The notes: generated from the letters alone by a model not told the origin. A stretch of 64,000 nt of DNA from Ichthyophis bannanicus (GCA_033557465.1 CM066031.1:1666812800-1666876799); one strand, 5' to 3'. Counted from the first letter of the stretch, positions 33,872 through 44,249 are shown. A program made the numbers and translations.

Positions 33872-34853
33872 GGGGGAGGGGTTCCCTGGGGTTATCGTCC
33901 CTGTAGGGCTCTGAGGTTTGTTTTTGTTTCACTAGGGGAGGGGTGTGGCAGGAGGGGTTGGGTTTCCTTCCCTGGGGTTTATTTCTGAGTATGACTTTGG
34001 GGTTGTTTTTCTCCCGGGGGGGGGGGGGTGAGCTGGTGCTGCTTCAGGGGTGAGACCACTTGTCCGCTCTCCCTTTCCTCTTCGAGGGGGCTGTCCCAAT
34101 TGTTGTTGTTGTTAGTGGTTTTGTATGTCCTTTTTGTGTCCTGGGCATCCCGCTCCGCTGGCTGATCGCAGGGCAGCAAAGGGGTTATGTTATTTTTGTT
34201 TTGTTTTTAGCCTTTGATTTGTATGATTAGTTATGCTTTGTTTTGGTGGGATTATGTTGGGATGGGCTTAAGATGCCCTTATGTTTCTGTTTCGGGGGTG
34301 GGGGTAGGGAGGCTTGTTTTTGATGTGTTTGGTTCTGTGGGACGGATGGGGAGGGGGCAGGGATTGGGGTGGAGGGAGGGGGAGCTGCTGCTCCCGCTGC
34401 AGGGGGAGGGATGGGGACAGGGGACTCTGTCTTTGAGGGGGTTGGGGGGGGGAGTCTGGCAGTTCCCACACACTGGAGGACTGCATGAACATTTGGACTG
34501 GTGGGGACTGTTGTGTGGGGGAGGGGTTCAGGGATTGCAAGACGGACAATGTGTGGACTGCTTTGGGGTGTTCTTGCAGGGAGGGGTTGGGTCGGGCAGG
34601 GACAATGGACCGAGGGGGGGAGAGGACATGGACATTGTCAGAGACGTTTGTGGGTGGTTGTTGGGAGGAGGGGCACGTGTGTTGATTGCTGGGTTTGGTG
34701 GTGGGTTTGGGGGGCGGGTCACGGGGGGGTTGTGATATTTGTTTTGTGATATGTCGGGGGGGGTGGGGGTTTTGGGGGGGTGTGGGACTTGGTTGGGTGG
34801 TTGTTTTTGCTTTTTGTATGTCTTTTGTTGCTTGTTTAATAAACTCAAAATTT
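33872..34853 (+). other. G-rich 3' UTR of the Tx1-like LINE
   Basis: About 980 bases after the ORF2 stop. It has a 13-G run near 34,016-34,028 and many GGGG tracts between 34,290 and 34,790, a composition able to form G-quadruplexes, a trait shared by L1 3' UTRs. It ends TTGTTTAATAAACTCAAAA, with an AATAAA polyadenylation signal at 34,838-34,843. Pro-rich minus-strand frames here are shadows. Confidence 0.7.
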
Positions 34854-35264
34854 CCATCCTTTGGTGGTTCAGAAGCTCTTCCTGAAAGGGGACTTCCATC
34901 CATAGATCTGTTTGCCAGTCCACTGAACAAACAGCTGCCGAGGTTCTGCTCCAGGCAACCGCATCCTCTGCGGATAGCAGCAGATGCTTTTCTGATTCCC
35001 TGGACTCCGGGCCTCCTATATGCGTTTCCTCCCACGCCCTTGGTGGCCCGAACTCTCTTCAAAATTCTTCAGGACAAGGCCTCTGTCCTGCTGGTAGTTC
35101 CCAGGTGGCCGAGACAGCCTTGGTTTCCACTTCTGCTTCAGCTGGCAGTGGATCCCCCACTGCCTCTGGGGTTGCAACCCGACCTTCTCTCTCAGGATCA
35201 GGGTTCCCTTCTGCACCCCAATCTCAAAGCTCTCAATTTGATGGCCTGGAGGCTGCAAGTGTAG
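34854..35264 (+). pseudogene. DIRS copy 1 RT/RNase H, 3' part with the DLF...FPP domain
   Basis: This continues the gene interrupted at 26,160. It reads GLPSIDLFASPLNKQLPRF, DAFLIPW, LLYAFPPTPLVARTLFKI and VPRWPRQPWFPLL, then ends at TAG 35,264. This conserved block follows RNase H in DIRS elements and is usually described as a Dam-like methyltransferase region; the function in this family is not proven. Copy 2 has the same block at 53,552-53,800 and copy 3 at about 61,205-61,450. It overlaps the recombinase gene by about 160 bases in a different frame. Confidence 0.85.
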
Positions 35265-36301
35265 TTTTGGCTCCCTGGGGCCTACCTCAGGAAGTTGAGG
35301 AGGTTGTCCTAGCCTCTAGGAAACAGTCCACTAGGAAAATCTATGCTCTAAAGTGGAAAAGGTTTTCTGTGTGGTGTCAGCTACGTACAGAAGATCCTTT
35401 CTCCTGTACTGTACCAGTAGTGCTTCAGTACTTACTGCACTTATCAAATCAGGGACTTAAGTCCAATTCTGTTCGGGTCCACCACTCAGCTCTAGCAGCT
35501 CACCACTCACTGGTGGAGGGACATTCTCTGTTGGTTCACCCCTTGGTGTCCCGATTTCTCAGAGGCTTGCTCTTGCTCAAGCCTCCAATCCGTCGTCCTG
35601 CTTCTGAGTGGGAGTTGAATGTGGTCTTGCAGCAACTGACTCGCCCACCTTTTGAGCCGATGGCTACTTGTCCTCTCTGCTTCCTGTCCTGGAAGACACT
35701 CTTCTTGATAGCCTTAACCTCGGCCAGGCGAGTGAGTGAGCTTCAGGCCCTGGTCTGTGATAGGCCTTACACCCGCTTCTATAGGAACAGGGTAGTCCTT
35801 AGGACTCATCCAAAGTTCCTCCCCAAAGTTGTCTCCTCCTTCCACCTTAACCAAGAGGTGGTTCTTTCAGCATTCTTCCCTAGGCCTCATGCAAGCCAGG
35901 CTGAGGCAGTTCTGCATACCCTGGACTGTAGGAGGGCCTTATCCTTCTACCTTGACCGTACGCAGGGGCATAGAAGGGCTACTCAGCTCTTCGTATCTTT
36001 TGACCCTAATAATTTGGGGTTAGCTGTGTCCAAGCGTACCTTGTCCACCTGGGTAGCTGACTGTATCACCTGGGCTTACAGGGCGGCTGACCTTCCTTTG
36101 CAGGGTCAGGTCACGGCCCATCGTGTCAGGGCAATGGCTGCCTCAGTGGCTCACCTCCGCTCTGTACCGTTGGTGGACATCTGCAGGGCTGCAACTTGGT
36201 CCTCAAGCCAGACTTTTGCAGCCCATTACTGTCTGGAGAGGGAGTCCCGTAGGGACAGTGCTTTTGGCCAGGCAGTACTCCAGAATCTCTTTGAGGTTTA
36301 G
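35105..36301 (+). CDS. DIRS copy 1 tyrosine recombinase
   Basis: This recombinase is thought to insert the circular DIRS DNA by site-specific strand exchange. The 398-codon frame is open. The catalytic set is complete: Arg209 in TSARRVSEL, His339-x2-Arg342 in TAHRVRAM and Tyr375 in TFAAHYCLE. An N-terminal core-binding-type region has STRKIYALKWKRFSVWC and LKSNSVRVHHSALAAHH. The frame opens at GTG 35,105, where copy 2 has ATG and copy 3 has neither, so no start codon is conserved and the true start is uncertain. It overlaps the end of the RT gene in the -1 frame. This is the best-preserved DIRS gene in the window. Confidence 0.88.
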   Translation: MAETALVSTSASAGSGSPTASGVATRPSLSGSGFPSAPQSQSSQFDGLEAASVVLAPWGLPQEVEEVVLASRKQSTRKIYALKWKRFSVWCQLRTEDPFSCTVPVVLQYLLHLSNQGLKSNSVRVHHSALAAHHSLVEGHSLLVHPLVSRFLRGLLLLKPPIRRPASEWELNVVLQQLTRPPFEPMATCPLCFLSWKTLFLIALTSARRVSELQALVCDRPYTRFYRNRVVLRTHPKFLPKVVSSFHLNQEVVLSAFFPRPHASQAEAVLHTLDCRRALSFYLDRTQGHRRATQLFVSFDPNNLGLAVSKRTLSTWVADCITWAYRAADLPLQGQVTAHRVRAMAASVAHLRSVPLVDICRAATWSSSQTFAAHYCLERESRRDSAFGQAVLQNLFEV

Positions 36302-36417
36302 GCAACTCCTGCCCTCCAGCCCTCTGTTGGGCTACCGGTGGAGGTTCTGTCAGTGAAAAGCCTTTCTTTGATGCTGGGACTAGGGGGAGTTCTCTTGTTC
36401 AGCCTGGGTTCCCTGGT

Positions 36418-36530
36418 AGCCCAGAGCTAGGGAGTCACCCATATGTGAGGACTGACTTCCTGCTTGGTCTTGGAGAAAGAGAATCAGTCCTCACAACCCT
36501 CCCTCCTCCCCTGGGAGTTGCAGTTGTAGA
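36418..36530 (+). repeat. DIRS copy 1 internal complementary region, partly deleted
   Basis: CATATGTGAGGACTGACTTCCTGCTTGGTC followed by TTGGAGAAAGA is the reverse complement of the element's left end (22,346-22,390). In copy 2 the next segment is the complement of the right end (TTACTCACCTGTAACAGG...), but here about 44 bases are missing and the sequence jumps from GGAGAAAGA to GAATCAGTCCTCACA. In DIRS elements this region is believed to guide circle formation. Confidence 0.75.
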
Positions 36531-36574
36531 CATAGTTTATTTTTACATTTTTGTGTGCTGTTTTTAGCTATGTC

Positions 36575-36765
36575 ATTTGACTGAGCAAGATGGCACCTTT
36601 AGGCGGGAAGGGAACCGCGCATGCGTGCCTGCATTTCCAAAGGCTTTCTTGGAAAGCTGGGGAAATGCTCCGCAAGGGCTCCATCGACGTCGATGTCACC
36701 CATATGTGAGGACTGATTTCTGCTGCTCCTGGAGAACACCTGTTACAGGTGAGTAACTACTCTTT
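36575..36765 (-). repeat. DIRS copy 1 right inverted terminal repeat
   Basis: Inverse of the left repeat, followed by the unmatched outer extension GGAGAACACCTGTTACAGG to GTAACTACTCTTT. It contains a perfect 12-bp palindrome ATCGACGTCGAT at 36,683-36,694, a GCGCATGCG (NRF1-like) and AAGATGGC (YY1-like). Confidence 0.85.
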
Positions 36766-37925
36766 GTGTGCATACATGTGTATTTGTATATTGTGTTGTC
36801 TCTGACCTGAAAGGGAGAGAAGAAGGATGGCTTAAATAAAGCAGTCCCCAAACATTTTGTTGGTTTGGAAAATATAATAAAATGAATTCAAGTGTGATAA
36901 TATGTCTTAATCATTAAATGTCGCTATCAACAGAATTGAAAGGATAGATTTTAAAGCTTAACCACAGGGTGCCACTTTTACAAGGGAAGAGGTATTGCTA
37001 TGCTTTACCACCACTAGGAGGCCATACACATAGCAACAGTAGCAAATAGATTCAGGCACTGGGTGGGGGTCATTTTGGAAACACTATTCATGCTTTCGAT
37101 GTTTGAAAAATGGCATCCAAAGCACACAGACATCTTCAGAACCAAGTTCTGAGGCTACCCCCAGCGTGAGGACGTCCAAGTTTGAACAGGGGCATGGTGG
37201 AGACATGGCCAAGGCATTCCCAGGAACCTAGACGTCCCTGCCAGATCTCAAAAATATCATGGATGTCAGGTGTCGCATGTAAGTTTAGATTGCTCCAGGC
37301 ACGAACAGGCATCGGAAAAGTGCTCACTTTGGCTAAAAAAAAAAAGCATCCAGAGGGTATAGAGAAAGCAAGCACGACATCATCCCCACTACTCAGCATA
37401 ATGTCAATGATAGAAGCAGTGGGATTTGAACCCTGGCTGCCCTGTTCCTAGCCACTACTCTAACCATTAAGCCTTCCTAGATGTCCAGGTTCTGAAATTT
37501 GGTTCTGGATGAATCTATGTAGACGCCCCCACAGACATCCATATTGGGCACATCCATGTTTGTAAAATTGTGTCTGCACATGGACGTATCTGCTTTTTTC
37601 TTTTTTAGTTTTTTTTTTCTCTGATGTTCTGGCTTAGACGTCCCAGATTGCACTTGGACATCCCTTCTAAAATTCCCCTCTAGGTGTCACCATGCATAAT
37701 AACCATTTAGAAAGCTAAAGTTCATTCACTAGGTTTCACAGTAGAATCTACAACTAAGGAAATGAAATACATGTCTGAATCAGAAGAACCAGCCAAGCAG
37801 GGAGAGGAGTGTGGTGGGGAAAGGGGGGAGCAAGGTGGGTGGTAGGAAAAGTATAAAGAGTATGCCTCAAGGAGTAATTTCCCATTCCTCTTCATGTGTG
37901 TCTCTATGTATGTGTTGTGTATATT
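36766..37925. repeat. Dispersed repeat of unknown family, copy B
   Basis: Shares ordered blocks with 7,020-8,000 (see copy A): TCTCTGACCTGAAAGGG, then GTTGGTTTGGAAAATATAATAAAATGAA with AAGTGTGATAATATG, GGTATTGCTATGCT, TCACTAGGTTTCACAGTAGAATC and GTCTGAATCAGAAGAACC. Between about 37,050 and 37,690 lies a segment with many GACGTCC/GGATGTCC motifs that copy A lacks, itself holding an antisense tRNA-like SINE head. Copy B starts directly at the right end of DIRS copy 1. Confidence 0.5.
37405..37480 (-). mobile_element. tRNA-like SINE head, antisense
   Basis: On the minus strand: GGCTTAATGGTTAGAGTAGTGG (box A-like), then AGGGTTCAAATCCCACTGC (a good box B, GGTTCAAATCC). The usual SINE body with CTTGGGCAAGTCACTT does not follow, so only the head is clear. 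Confidence 0.45.
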
Positions 37926-38040
37926 ACTACTAATAATACTACTAGGCACACACAATGTTATACACATAAGAGGCAGTCCCTTACCCACAGAGCTTACAAG
38001 CTGTTCAAGATAGACAAGCAAACAGATCAGAGAGGAGGAA
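37921..38040 (-). repeat. L2-like LINE 3' tail, antisense
   Basis: TAC/TAA-type trinucleotides followed by AGAGCTTACAAGC match, on the minus strand, the GCTTGTAAGCTCT...GTAGTATTA tail of the L2-like LINE that ends near 1,445. Only the tail is present. From here to 38,980 no further element was recognised. Confidence 0.45.
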
Positions 38041-38984
38041 AGCTGTGACTTTCTTGGAACGTGCATAAGAGACTGATCAGGGGGAGGGGGCATTAGTTTG
38101 AATAACCATGCAAACCCAGAGGAGGAAAGGTCTCTCGGAGCTGAAATACCTGTGCTGAAATGCTATATGACACATAGGGCGGTCATTCCACTCCTACGTT
38201 CTGCTCCAAATACCATTGGACACCAATATTATTTGGTGCAGAACTTCTTAGCAGAAGGATTGCTCTATGTGCCACATAACATTCCACCACATTCATATAT
38301 TGTTACAACATGCTTCCCTGCAGTTTTTTTTAAGGCCTCACTGATCAGCAAAATCCAAAAAAAGCTGAGGAGGTTTCTTGTTCACTCAAACAGGCATAAA
38401 TTCCTCCTCAGCACTGAGTGCAGACCCCTTATACCTCCTCCAACCTAGTGTTAAAGTCTTGGCATTGAGCTCAGCCTTCTGCTCATCTGGGCGGCATAGC
38501 TAACTGCTTAATTAACATACTAATTTGAATATATTTACATGGGCTGTGCGCTGGGAGCTGCGTCTGCATCTGTGCAGTGATTATACTTGTGCCAATCCCC
38601 TTTCTGCATTCTGGTGCGATGATAGCGCATATGTTGCACCAACCATGTGCTAAGAGTGTGTTGATGTTCCAATAAAAAGATATCATCTTATATTCATTTT
38701 TTTGTTTTATTTTTATCAGACATCTGAAGAAGGCATTTTTCAGTTTTAAACTTGTTCTATAACTGTTTTGGATACTTTTTATTGAGCTAGTTTAAAAATT
38801 GTAACAATTCATGTTTGTCTCTAGGATCTGCAGATCTGCTGTACTCTTCTCCAAAACTTTAGAGCTAAGTAAAATTAGGATACAAAGGAATCTTAATTTA
38901 TTCAGAGGTCTATTTACAAAGTTGCATTTGTTGAAGTTATATGCAGTATTGTCCAATTAGCATATGTTTATGCATATCACCTGT
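38040..38984. other. Unassigned spacer
   Basis: No gene was recognised. AATAAAAAGATATCATCTTATA near 38,672-38,695 may be the end of an old repeat. Confidence 0.3.
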
Positions 38985-39105
38985 AAGTAGCTTATGATGT
39001 TTGGGATTCTACTGGGTACTTGTGACCTGGATTGACCACGGTTGCATACAGGATGCTGGGCTTGATAGACCTTTGGCCTGATCTAGTATGGCATTTGTTA
39101 TGATA
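38985..39105 (+). repeat. CR1-type 3' tail fragment, sense
   Basis: GGATGCTGGGCTTGATAGACC, TTTGGCCTGATCTAGTATGGC and ATTTGTTATG are the reverse complement of the CATAAGATATGCCATACTGGGTCAGACC...CAAGCCCAGTATT tail of the antisense CR1 at 39,735-39,800. This is a separate sense-orientation tail about 0.6 kb away. From 39,110 to 39,720 nothing was recognised. Confidence 0.6.
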
Positions 39106-39721
39106 TATGTTCAGTAATAATGCAGCTTACAGCAACAAAGAATTCTACCCCCTTACATCACCTGTTATACCTGACAGACCCTAGGGTTTAGTGGGTGGCA
39201 GGAAATTAGTACCAACTAATAGGGAAAAGCAGATGGGGATCATGCTTGTTCTTACTAAATCCTGAGATTGTCAGGTATCGTCTGGGTGGGGATGAGGTGG
39301 TAAAACATAGGAGGGTCATTTTTTATTCAGGAGGCAGAGTTTCTGACCTGGGACATGGTGCTTCAGGAAGGTTTATTGAACATTTGTTGGGGTTTTTTTC
39401 TGAAGCTCACAGGGACCTTCAATCACTAGGGAGGGGGCCTTTATTTCCTCTGCTGGTCCCTTTAAAACATGGTGGCCCTATGACAGGGACCACCATAACA
39501 CCTTGCACAACTGGGAACACAGGGAAAATGACTATGGAATTGGCTTAACTGTGATACTACGGTACTTGGGTAAACAGTTGAGTGAATGCCACAGTAATTT
39601 TTTGAAATAAACGATGGATAACATGCCATTTTACCACACTTTAACAAATAAGCCCCCTTAGTTTATTTTGATAAGTGATTTGTCTATAAGACAAGTTCAG
39701 TAGCCTAAAAACTGGCAAAAC

Positions 39722-41305
39722 AAAAATATGTTGCTACATAAGAACATAAGATATGCCATACTGGGTCAGACCAAGGTCCATCAAGCCCAGTATTCTGTTT
39801 CCAACAGTGCCCAATCTAGGTCATATGCACCTAGCAGTTTCCCCAAGAGACACAAGTTCCACAATGCTTGTACTGGGTCAAGCATTGATATCTTCGGTCA
39901 CTTCTTAATAATGGTTTATGGACCTTTCCTCCAGGAACTTGTCCAAACCCTTTTTAAACCCAGCTACACTAACAGCCTTTACTACATCCTCCGGTAACAA
40001 ATTCCAGAGTTTGATTACACGTTGAGTGAAAAAATATTTTCTTTTATTAGTCTTAAATAGTTTACCCTGTAGCTTCATTGCATGTCCCCTAGTCTTTCTA
40101 TATTCTGATAAGGTAAACAATCGATCTACGTTTACCCGTTCCACTCCGTTCATTAATTTATAGACTTCTATCATATCTCCCCTCAGCCGTCTCTTTTCCA
40201 GGCTAAAGAGCCCTAACCTTTTTAGCCTTTCCTCATAGGAGTATCCTTCCATCCCCTTTACCATTTTGGTGGCTCTTCTCTGAACCTTTTCTAAAATCGC
40301 TATATCCTTTTTAAGATACGGCGACCAGAATTGCACACAATATTCAAGGTGCGGTCTCACCATGGAACTATATAGAGGCATTACAACATCTTTTGTTTTA
40401 TTTTCCATTCCTTTCCTTATCATACCTAGCATTCTATTTGCTCTCTTTGCTGCCGCTGCACACTGGGCCGAGGGTTTTAACATGGTATCCACAATGACGC
40501 CTAAATCTTTTTCCTGGGTGGTGGTTCCTAATGTGGAACCTTGCATCGTGTAACCATAGTTTGGGTTGTTCTTCCCTAGGTGCATAACCTTGCACTTGTC
40601 CACATTAAATTTCATCTGCCATTTTGATGCCCTGTCTTCCAATTTATCAAGATCCTCTTGCAATTTTTCACAATCCTCTTGGGTTTTAACAACTTTAAAT
40701 AGTTTTGTGTCATCTGCAAATTTGATAACCTCACTCGTTATTCCACTTTCCAGGTCATTTATGAATATGTCAAAAAGCAGCGGACCCAGCACAGATCCCT
40801 GGGCTACACCACTATTCACCTTTCTCCATTGGGAAAATTGGCCATTTAGCCCTACCCTCTGCTTTCTATCTTTTAACCAGTTCCTGATCCACAATAGTAC
40901 ACTGCCTCCTATCCCATGACTCTTTAGTTTTGCCAAAAGTCTCTGATGAGGGACCTTGTCAAAGGCTTTCTGAAAGTCCAGATACACAATATCAACCGAC
41001 TCACCTTTGTCCACCTGTTTATTCACTCCTTCAAAAAAACATAACAGATTAGTAAGACAAGATCTTCCTTGTCTAAAGCCATGTTGGCTGTCTCCCATTA
41101 GGTCGTGACTATCTACTTGCTGAGTAATTTTATTCTTTATGATGGTTTCTACCATTTTTCCCGGTACTGACGTCAGGCTCACCGGTCTGTAGTTTCCCGG
41201 ATCACCCCTGCAACCCTTTTTAAAAATTGGTGTTACATTGGCGATCCTCCAATCTTCAGGTATTAGAGATGCTTTAAGAGAGATGGAAATGGTAACTCGC
41301 CTCAT
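39722..41305 (-). mobile_element. CR1-clade LINE, 5'-truncated, antisense
   Basis: Minus-strand element ending at the ACATAAGAACATAAGATATGCC tail (39,735 region) and truncated at about 41,290 within the RT fingers. The coding part is intact, so it is the youngest CR1 here. At least three other tails of the same family occur in the window (10.4, 12.2 and 39.0 kb). No target duplication was identified. Confidence 0.85.
39905..41305 (-). CDS. CR1 ORF2 C-terminal two-thirds, open frame
   Basis: The 466-codon frame encodes RT and the CR1 C-terminal domain. Blocks: [66 protein letters not shown] (catalytic D), [28 protein letters not shown] (catalytic DD), [49 protein letters not shown] and [21 protein letters not shown]. 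These match chicken-type CR1 closely. The endonuclease and RT start are missing by 5' truncation, as usual for CR1, so despite the open frame it cannot retrotranspose alone. Confidence 0.88.
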   Translation of the reverse strand: MRRVTISISLKASLIPEDWRIANVTPIFKKGCRGDPGNYRPVSLTSVPGKMVETIIKNKITQQVDSHDLMGDSQHGFRQGRSCLTNLLCFFEGVNKQVDKGESVDIVYLDFQKAFDKVPHQRLLAKLKSHGIGGSVLLWIRNWLKDRKQRVGLNGQFSQWRKVNSGVAQGSVLGPLLFDIFINDLESGITSEVIKFADDTKLFKVVKTQEDCEKLQEDLDKLEDRASKWQMKFNVDKCKVMHLGKNNPNYGYTMQGSTLGTTTQEKDLGVIVDTMLKPSAQCAAAAKRANRMLGMIRKGMENKTKDVVMPLYSSMVRPHLEYCVQFWSPYLKKDIAILEKVQRRATKMVKGMEGYSYEERLKRLGLFSLEKRRLRGDMIEVYKLMNGVERVNVDRLFTLSEYRKTRGHAMKLQGKLFKTNKRKYFFTQRVIKLWNLLPEDVVKAVSVAGFKKGLDKFLEERSINHY

Positions 41306-41329
41306 AGCTGGCTGTGAAGTTCTGATGGC

Positions 41330-43530
41330 AGAAATGTTTATTGTCCCTCCAGTCCAGTCCAGGCGTATGGGTTATCTCTCTCCACCAGCAGCTGGAGACT
41401 GAGCATGTCAGGTTTGTGATGTCACAGTAGAAGAGCTTCTCCCCCTGACTCCAGAACCAGTATCTCAGTCTCCAGCAGCTGAGTGAGGAGCTTATGCGTA
41501 GTCTGGACTCCACTGAAAGGAGGACAATAAGTTAAAGGATTGCAAAAATAAAATAAAATAATTCAGAAAAAGATTTCCTTTGGCTGGGTACTTGTCAGCT
41601 GGGAGAGCTGTGCACAGTTGGAAGTGAGCAGGTGGCAGAGACTGCTCATTATGCACCACTGCTGTTGGGTTGACTAGGTGCTATTCTGGAGTTAAATACC
41701 TGGTGGTCTAGATCCCTTCCCCTCCCCCCCCAAGCTGGAGAGTCCAGCAGTACCCTGTCATCAGAACTTTGATTAGGTCTTACTGGCTTTCCTATATTAT
41801 GGCTCAATGTGGCTGAAGCAGTCAGTGTTACTTTAAAAGCAAATAACCCCCCCAAAAAATACTCAGTCCTCAGCTATTGGAAATCGACAATGTCAAGAGC
41901 AGGCAGGCACCAGCATTTTGTTTTGTTTTTTGACGGGGCTCACTGGGGTTGGGGTTGGTGTTAGTGGATAATGTTTTGCTGGGGTTTTTTTCCTCTTCCT
42001 CCTCCCTCCTCGGACCATTTGTTTTCCTTCCTTTGCACAGCGAAGTCTCCCTGCCTCATGTGTGGGTTGTCAGGGCTCATCGGCTGCGGGGCTCTGCAGA
42101 TCTTGTATAGAAGAGGAGAAGTGTGCAGAGGTGTTTTGTTTTTCAGCAGAGAGCATGGAGAGCAATTTGGGGGCAACAGAATATGATCTTCCACAGCTGG
42201 TGATTCCCGTGGTTTTGGAGGGAACCATGGCCATTTTCCCTCCTTCATCTACTTTGCCTGCAGACACAGGGAGAGCTCAAACATAGTAGCCCAGTCAGAT
42301 TTCTTCAGTTAAGTCCTCAGATTCTGCAGCTAATGGCTCTCCAGTGACTTCCTTTTCTCCAGATTTTGTTTTGCTGTTGTACCAGGCTTACTGTTTAAAA
42401 CAGAAGCTGAGCAGCAATTCTGAGCATATGGGAACTTTGAAGCAGGCACTGGACCAAGGAACTGGGTCCCTGCTGGAGGGTACTCCCCAGGTTGGGGACC
42501 CTCCACAGAAGAGAAAGATCTCTGGGCTGAGCAGGGGTTCCTCTCAGTCAGCTGGCTCGGAAGATCCCTCAGAAGGGCCGTCAAATCTCTGGGAAAAAGC
42601 GATGGCACCGGATTTGGAGGAGGGTGAGATCTTCCAGAAGACCCTACTGTGGTGCATGATTTTGCCGAGAGGAGCTGGCCTCACTTATTAGCCACTCTCT
42701 GGCAGCGCTCAACATCACGCGGGTACCTCCGGTAATTGAGGGACTATTGGAAGACCCTCAGCTGCAGGATTTTAAATGTTCTCAGACCTCCTTCCTGGTC
42801 CATTGGGTCATTAAACAAATGATAAAGACGGAGTGGGAGGTGCCCAAGGCAGGGTTGAGAGGTGGTAGAATTATGAGTTATCTGTACCCCATTCCACAAG
42901 AGGAGAAGGATCTCCTAAAGATGCTCAAGGTGGATGCTCTGGTCTCGGCAGTGACCAAGAAGACTGATTCCCATGGAAGGCGGGGTGGCGTTGAAAGATG
43001 TGCAAGACCACAAGCTCAAGTCTCTCTTGAAGCAAGTGTTTGATACTAGTGCCCTGGCCTTCAGACATCGATTTGCAGGGCCTTCGTCATGAGGGCATGT
43101 ATTCACTGGCCCCAAGGGTTTGCTGGAGGTGAACCTGGAGTCGTATCATCCTTCTCTGAAGTGGCTAAGTTGGGATTAGCTTCCACTTTTCTAGCTGATG
43201 CCTTCTGTGACTTAATACGAGTCTTGGCCAAATGTATGACCTTGATCATTGCTGCCAAGCATTTTCTCTGGCTAAGAAATTGGTCAGCTGAATTTTCTTC
43301 AAAAATTAGGCTCGGTAAGCTCCCCTTCAAGAGGAAACTCATGTTCAAGGAGGTGCTAGATAAATTGGTCAAAAGATCTGAGAGACTGCAAGGGGACTTG
43401 GCTCCCTGAAGATCATCATAAGGCAGCGAAGCAAGGGACTTCTCTCAGAGGTCAGCGAGGCTTTCCCAGATTGACCTAATACCTGTGGGAAGTCAGCTAC
43501 AAGATTTGTACTCCCCTCCCCCCTTTTTTT
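41330..43530 (+). mobile_element. Relic of another DIRS-like family (5' end and gag)
   Basis: About 41,335-41,500 has terminal-repeat-like sequence (CCAGTCCAGGCGTATGGGTTATC, then GCAGCTGGAGACTGAG and, inverted, CTCAGTCTCCAGCAGCTGAG at 41,464-41,483). Downstream, broken frames read PQLQDFKCSQTSFLVHWVIK, then SYLYPIPQEEKDLLKMLKVD followed by ALVSAVTKKT, then in another frame VALKDVQDHKLKSLLKQVFD. The order YPIP..E...VDA.VS.VTKKT...ALKD..D.K...LK is what I associate with gag cores of DIRS and related retroelements. No RT follows. The family assignment is tentative. Confidence 0.45.
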
Positions 43531-43699
43531 AAAGTTGTGATTATTAGAGCCACTGTCCAAGTAGGTGGATTACATTCTGACCTCAGCATCAAAGAAAATG
43601 AAACTTTGGACTTTTTGATCTTCCTGTGTTTGTAAATAATGGACTCTAGAGATGAGCCATTTTTTTTATTGAACTAACTCAAGGCATGACTTACTAAGG

Positions 43700-43964
43700 C
43701 AATGGATCCCAACCTGTGGTCTGTAGACTTCTGGGTGTCCGTGAGACCATTACAGGGTGGTCTGCAGGACACATAAAAGATTAAAAATGAGAGAGACTGT
43801 TGGGGATTGACTAGAGGGAGACTGGTGGAGACAAGAAGGGGAAGGGAGAGGCTTGGCGCGGAGAGGATGGAGTCTGAGAAGCGTGCTGGGGATGAACTGG
43901 AGATCTCTGAACTTTTTGGAAGTTAATAAGGTGTCCACACAAACAAAAAGGTTGGGAACATTTG
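43700..43964. mobile_element. hAT-type MITE
   Basis: The left end CAATGGATCCCAACCTGTGG and the right end (read inward) CAAATGTTCCCAACCTTTTT are imperfect inverted repeats of the CAGTGGTTCCCAACC hAT type. The flanks TACTAAGG (43,692-43,699) and CACTAAGG (43,965-43,972) agree at 7 of 8 positions, fitting the 8-bp hAT duplication. Length 265 bp, no coding capacity. Confidence 0.7.
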
Positions 43965-44249
43965 CACTAAGGCTTATCCCGCATTTGTTTTTTTTTTTGG
44001 GAGGAGAAGGAACTTCGCTACTCAAGCCCTTTATTCAGAATGACTATGAGTAGCTTTTATGAACTCCATTCCCTTCATTAGATCAGCGCCAAATGAGCCA
44101 AATATATTGTATAAAGCTATCAGGAATTTCTGGATTGTTTTACGTTTTCACAATTCTATTCAAAAAGTGATGAAGGATTGTTACTCCAGAAAACTAGTCA
44201 AGAAATGCTACCTTTTTTATTGGAACTAACTTTATCACCTTGTGTGTAT

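Larger units (their letters stand above)
26160..34853 (+). mobile_element. Tx1/L1-like LINE nested in DIRS copy 1, nearly intact
   Basis: About 8.7 kb, with a GC-rich 5' region, ORF1 with three CCHC knuckles, ORF2 with APE endonuclease and RT, a G-rich 3' UTR and an AATAAA near the end. The insertion splits the DIRS RNase H gene: 26,141-26,159 (CACGAGTGGCAG...) and 34,854 onward (CCATCCTTTGGTGGTTCAG) correspond to contiguous sequence at 53,500-53,533 in copy 2. Only a few bases could be duplicated at the junction. Because the GC content is far above that of its surroundings and there are few lesions, this is a young insertion, younger than the DIRS. Tx1 clade is inferred from the ORF1 knuckles and the ORF2 style. 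Confidence 0.85.
22346..36765 (+). mobile_element. DIRS retrotransposon copy 1, interrupted by a Tx1 LINE
   Basis: Inverted terminal repeats lie at 22,346-22,506 and about 36,575-36,765 (inner parts: GGTGCCATCTTGCTCAG on the left, CTGAGCAAGATGGCACC on the right). Between them are a gag-like gene, RT/RNase H, a tyrosine recombinase and an internal complementary region. This is DIRS architecture: no LTRs, no DDE integrase and a tyrosine recombinase for insertion. Without the nested LINE (about 26,160-34,853) the element is about 5.7 kb, the same as copies 2 and 3. GT-rich DNA flanks both sides (before 22,345 and after 36,766). No target duplication is visible, as is normal for DIRS. Confidence 0.9.

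Noticed and set aside
34268..35062. A 264-codon Pro/Gln-rich minus-strand frame
   Set aside because: It is the complement of the G-rich LINE 3' UTR; its proline content is compositional and it crosses an element junction.
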